In this document: one piece after another, positions 60,069-61,382 of the stretch
Position numbering within the stretch: position 1 is the first letter of the stretch
Layout: each line of letters begins with the position of its first letter
Assembly: GCA_934294885.1 (NCBI GenBank)
Contig: CAKRAK010000016.1
Coordinates: 1 to 61,382 of the forward strand
DNA: 61,382 nucleotides
From: an uncultured Lachnospiraceae bacterium
GTDB lineage: Bacteria; Bacillota; Clostridia; Lachnospirales; Lachnospiraceae
Direction of reading: 5' to 3'
Program-made: the position numbers and the translations under genes
Notes under the pieces: generated by a model
Seen by the model: the letters and a program-made list of their open reading frames with translations, nothing else
Told to the model about the DNA's origin: nothing
Databases searched by the model: none

Positions 60069-61109
60069 CTATTCGTCTGATTTCATCCGCAGTGAAAATC
60101 CTGATTTCTTTTCCTCCGGTGCCTCAGGTGTCAAATCCTGTGGCGCATCCCAGATATTTTTTTCAACATCTACATACTCTGAATCCCTATGGACAGTTTC
60201 CGGCACATCATATGTTTTCGCAGTGTCATATGGTTCCGGGTCATCATATCGTTTCGGTGTGTCATATGGTTCCGGGTCATCATATCGTTTCGAAGCGTCA
60301 TATGATTCCGAGTCATCATATCGTTTCAAAGCGTCATATGATTCCGGGTCATCATATCGTTTCGGTGTGTCATATGGTTCCGGAGCATCATATGTTTCCG
60401 GTTCTCTTTGGACAATATAATCATTCCTGTCAAATATAATCTTTCCCAGATATACCTGATTACCTACCATCTCTTCTTCTTTTTTCAGTTTGATCAAGAA
60501 AACCACAAACAGAATCACTGCAGCAATCAGAAACACAAGTCCAAGCAATACCATTACCATACTCGCTCCACTGCTTTGTTCAATATAGTAAGGCACAAAT
60601 ACTTCATTTGGATCTTCGGTTCCACCAATAGAGGTATATGCCTCCTCCAAAGCATCAACCATCCGGGCATCACATTTTTTAATATAACCCTCATATCCGG
60701 TTAACGGTTCCGGCGCATCACCGACTCCAAGCAATGCGTCATAGGTTGCATCCTCTAATGCTTCAAACTTCTCAAAGTCATATTGATGAACATTCAGGCC
60801 AATATATTTTCCTTCCGTACCAAAGGGTATCAGGTAAATTCTTTCTGTAGAATACCTCTGCTTTATACCATTATGTGTTGTATAAGACTCCCAATAATAA
60901 CCAAGCGTTCCGTGGACATCACCGGTTACATGAGTACCGGTCTTACACTCTGCTGATGTTATCCCATTAATATCCACCGGAGTCTTTGCCGATGAAATAA
61001 CATCCTCTACTGTCATTCCAATGCTGAAAATTGCAACCAATGCCGCAACCAATGCATATATTAAATACTTATATGCATCATAAATTTGTAATTCTGAAAA
61101 CTTTTTCAT
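60069..61109 (-). CDS. Membrane protein with acidic YD-rich tandem repeats
   Basis: A 346-aa protein: a membrane helix near 14-34, an extracytoplasmic domain (about 35-175, GTLGYYWESYTTHNG), a second helix (about 178-207), and a cytoplasmic tail carrying about five 12-residue repeats of the type RYDDPEPYDTPK (about 240-305), then a charged end. I do not recognise the family. The tail is probably disordered and could be a phosphorylation or protein-binding platform (speculative). First gene of its operon. Confidence 0.75.
   Translation of the reverse strand: MKKFSELQIYDAYKYLIYALVAALVAIFSIGMTVEDVISSAKTPVDINGITSAECKTGTHVTGDVHGTLGYYWESYTTHNGIKQRYSTERIYLIPFGTEGKYIGLNVHQYDFEKFEALEDATYDALLGVGDAPEPLTGYEGYIKKCDARMVDALEEAYTSIGGTEDPNEVFVPYYIEQSSGASMVMVLLGLVFLIAAVILFVVFLIKLKKEEEMVGNQVYLGKIIFDRNDYIVQREPETYDAPEPYDTPKRYDDPESYDALKRYDDSESYDASKRYDDPEPYDTPKRYDDPEPYDTAKTYDVPETVHRDSEYVDVEKNIWDAPQDLTPEAPEEKKSGFSLRMKSDE
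60212..60401. repeat. Tandem 36-bp coding repeats
   Basis: About five units of 36 bp inside the gene at 60069-61109, encoding the 12-residue YD-rich motif, with only a few base differences between units. Confidence 0.85.
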
Positions 61110-61255
61110 TCTTCTCCCCCATTATTCTTATCATTTGTATGTGTGGATAATTGAATGTCCCCCTCTTTTTATCAGACATTTGCAGCTCCCATCACACTAT
61201 GGATATTTTATAAGAAAAAGCCATAAAAATCAACAAAGAAATCTGTGGCTATTTC

Positions 61256-61382
61256 TGTCAAGTAATCGCTTGCATGGTTCCTACCCGGACGCTTTCTCTC
61301 GCAGAGATGGTTCCTTACAAGGACCGTTCCCACTGTCTGCTTCTCGTAGCGGTACTAAATTCGTGCTTCGCACTTATTAAGT
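61256..61382. repeat. Interspersed repeat family A, cut by window end
   Basis: The first 127 bp of family A, up to the tip of the CGGTACTAAAT/ATTAAGT stem. It is the third copy in the same orientation. Confidence 0.88.

Overview
The window looks like chromosomal DNA of a low-GC Gram-positive anaerobe of the Lachnospiraceae (Clostridia). Support: BspA-type surface proteins, sigma-A promoters, a CIRCE operator, a tryptophan T-box, a FeoA/FeoB/Fur cluster and many family-typical proteins (YitT, EcsC, DUF4143 ATPase). Most genes lie on the minus strand. No taxon below family can be named from the sequence alone.

Region 1 (1-11.1 kb) is accessory. Three large secreted proteins (436-2691, 3399-5684, 6830-9826) share an almost identical C-terminal cassette of an InlB-type repeat plus a fibronectin-III-like domain. 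Two carry DUF285 repeats; the third carries Ig-like domains and a solute-binding-protein-like domain. Two of the three are preceded by the same leader: a consensus promoter, a tetranucleotide run (19 AGAC units as transcribed) starting at the expected transcription start, two terminator-like hairpins, and a roughly 90-nt structured element. A further promoter plus repeat at the left edge points to another unit outside the window. A YgiT/DUF4258 pair sits inside the array. A small heat shock gene under CIRCE control and a 39-aa ORF follow.

Region 2 (11.5-32.8 kb) holds a DUF4143 ATPase, a LysR regulator divergent from a kinase/MATE/SDR group, a 1059-aa surface protein, thiC with a membrane-bound LuxR-type regulator, a cysteine-rich unknown protein, an exported peptidyl-prolyl isomerase lipoprotein, and a possible operon of Na+/Ca2+ antiporter, coiled-coil protein, Hpt protein, HD-GYP response regulator and a glycosyltransferase-aldo/keto reductase fusion.

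Region 3 (32.9-41.1 kb) is a complete trpEGDCFBA operon behind a tRNA-Trp T-box, with a LysR gene upstream. The structured element of the surface-protein leaders recurs here between the T-box terminator and trpE.

Region 4 (41.5-55.3 kb) is metal handling and sensing: feoA-feoB-CxxC protein-Fur, a LytTR/GHKL two-component system, a DtxR-type repressor with three candidate RGTTAG-N6-CTAACY operators, an HMA protein, two tRNA-modification-type enzymes, a metal P-type ATPase with its small partner, a TauE exporter and a cupin. Region 5 (55.4-61.4 kb) has an MGMT-MATE-YitT operon, a Nudix hydrolase and two membrane proteins.

Two families of interspersed palindromic repeats (A, about 190-215 bp; B, about 150-220 bp) fill intergenic gaps. 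They have no sequence in common outside a central stem, yet share that stem, including an A-A mismatch.
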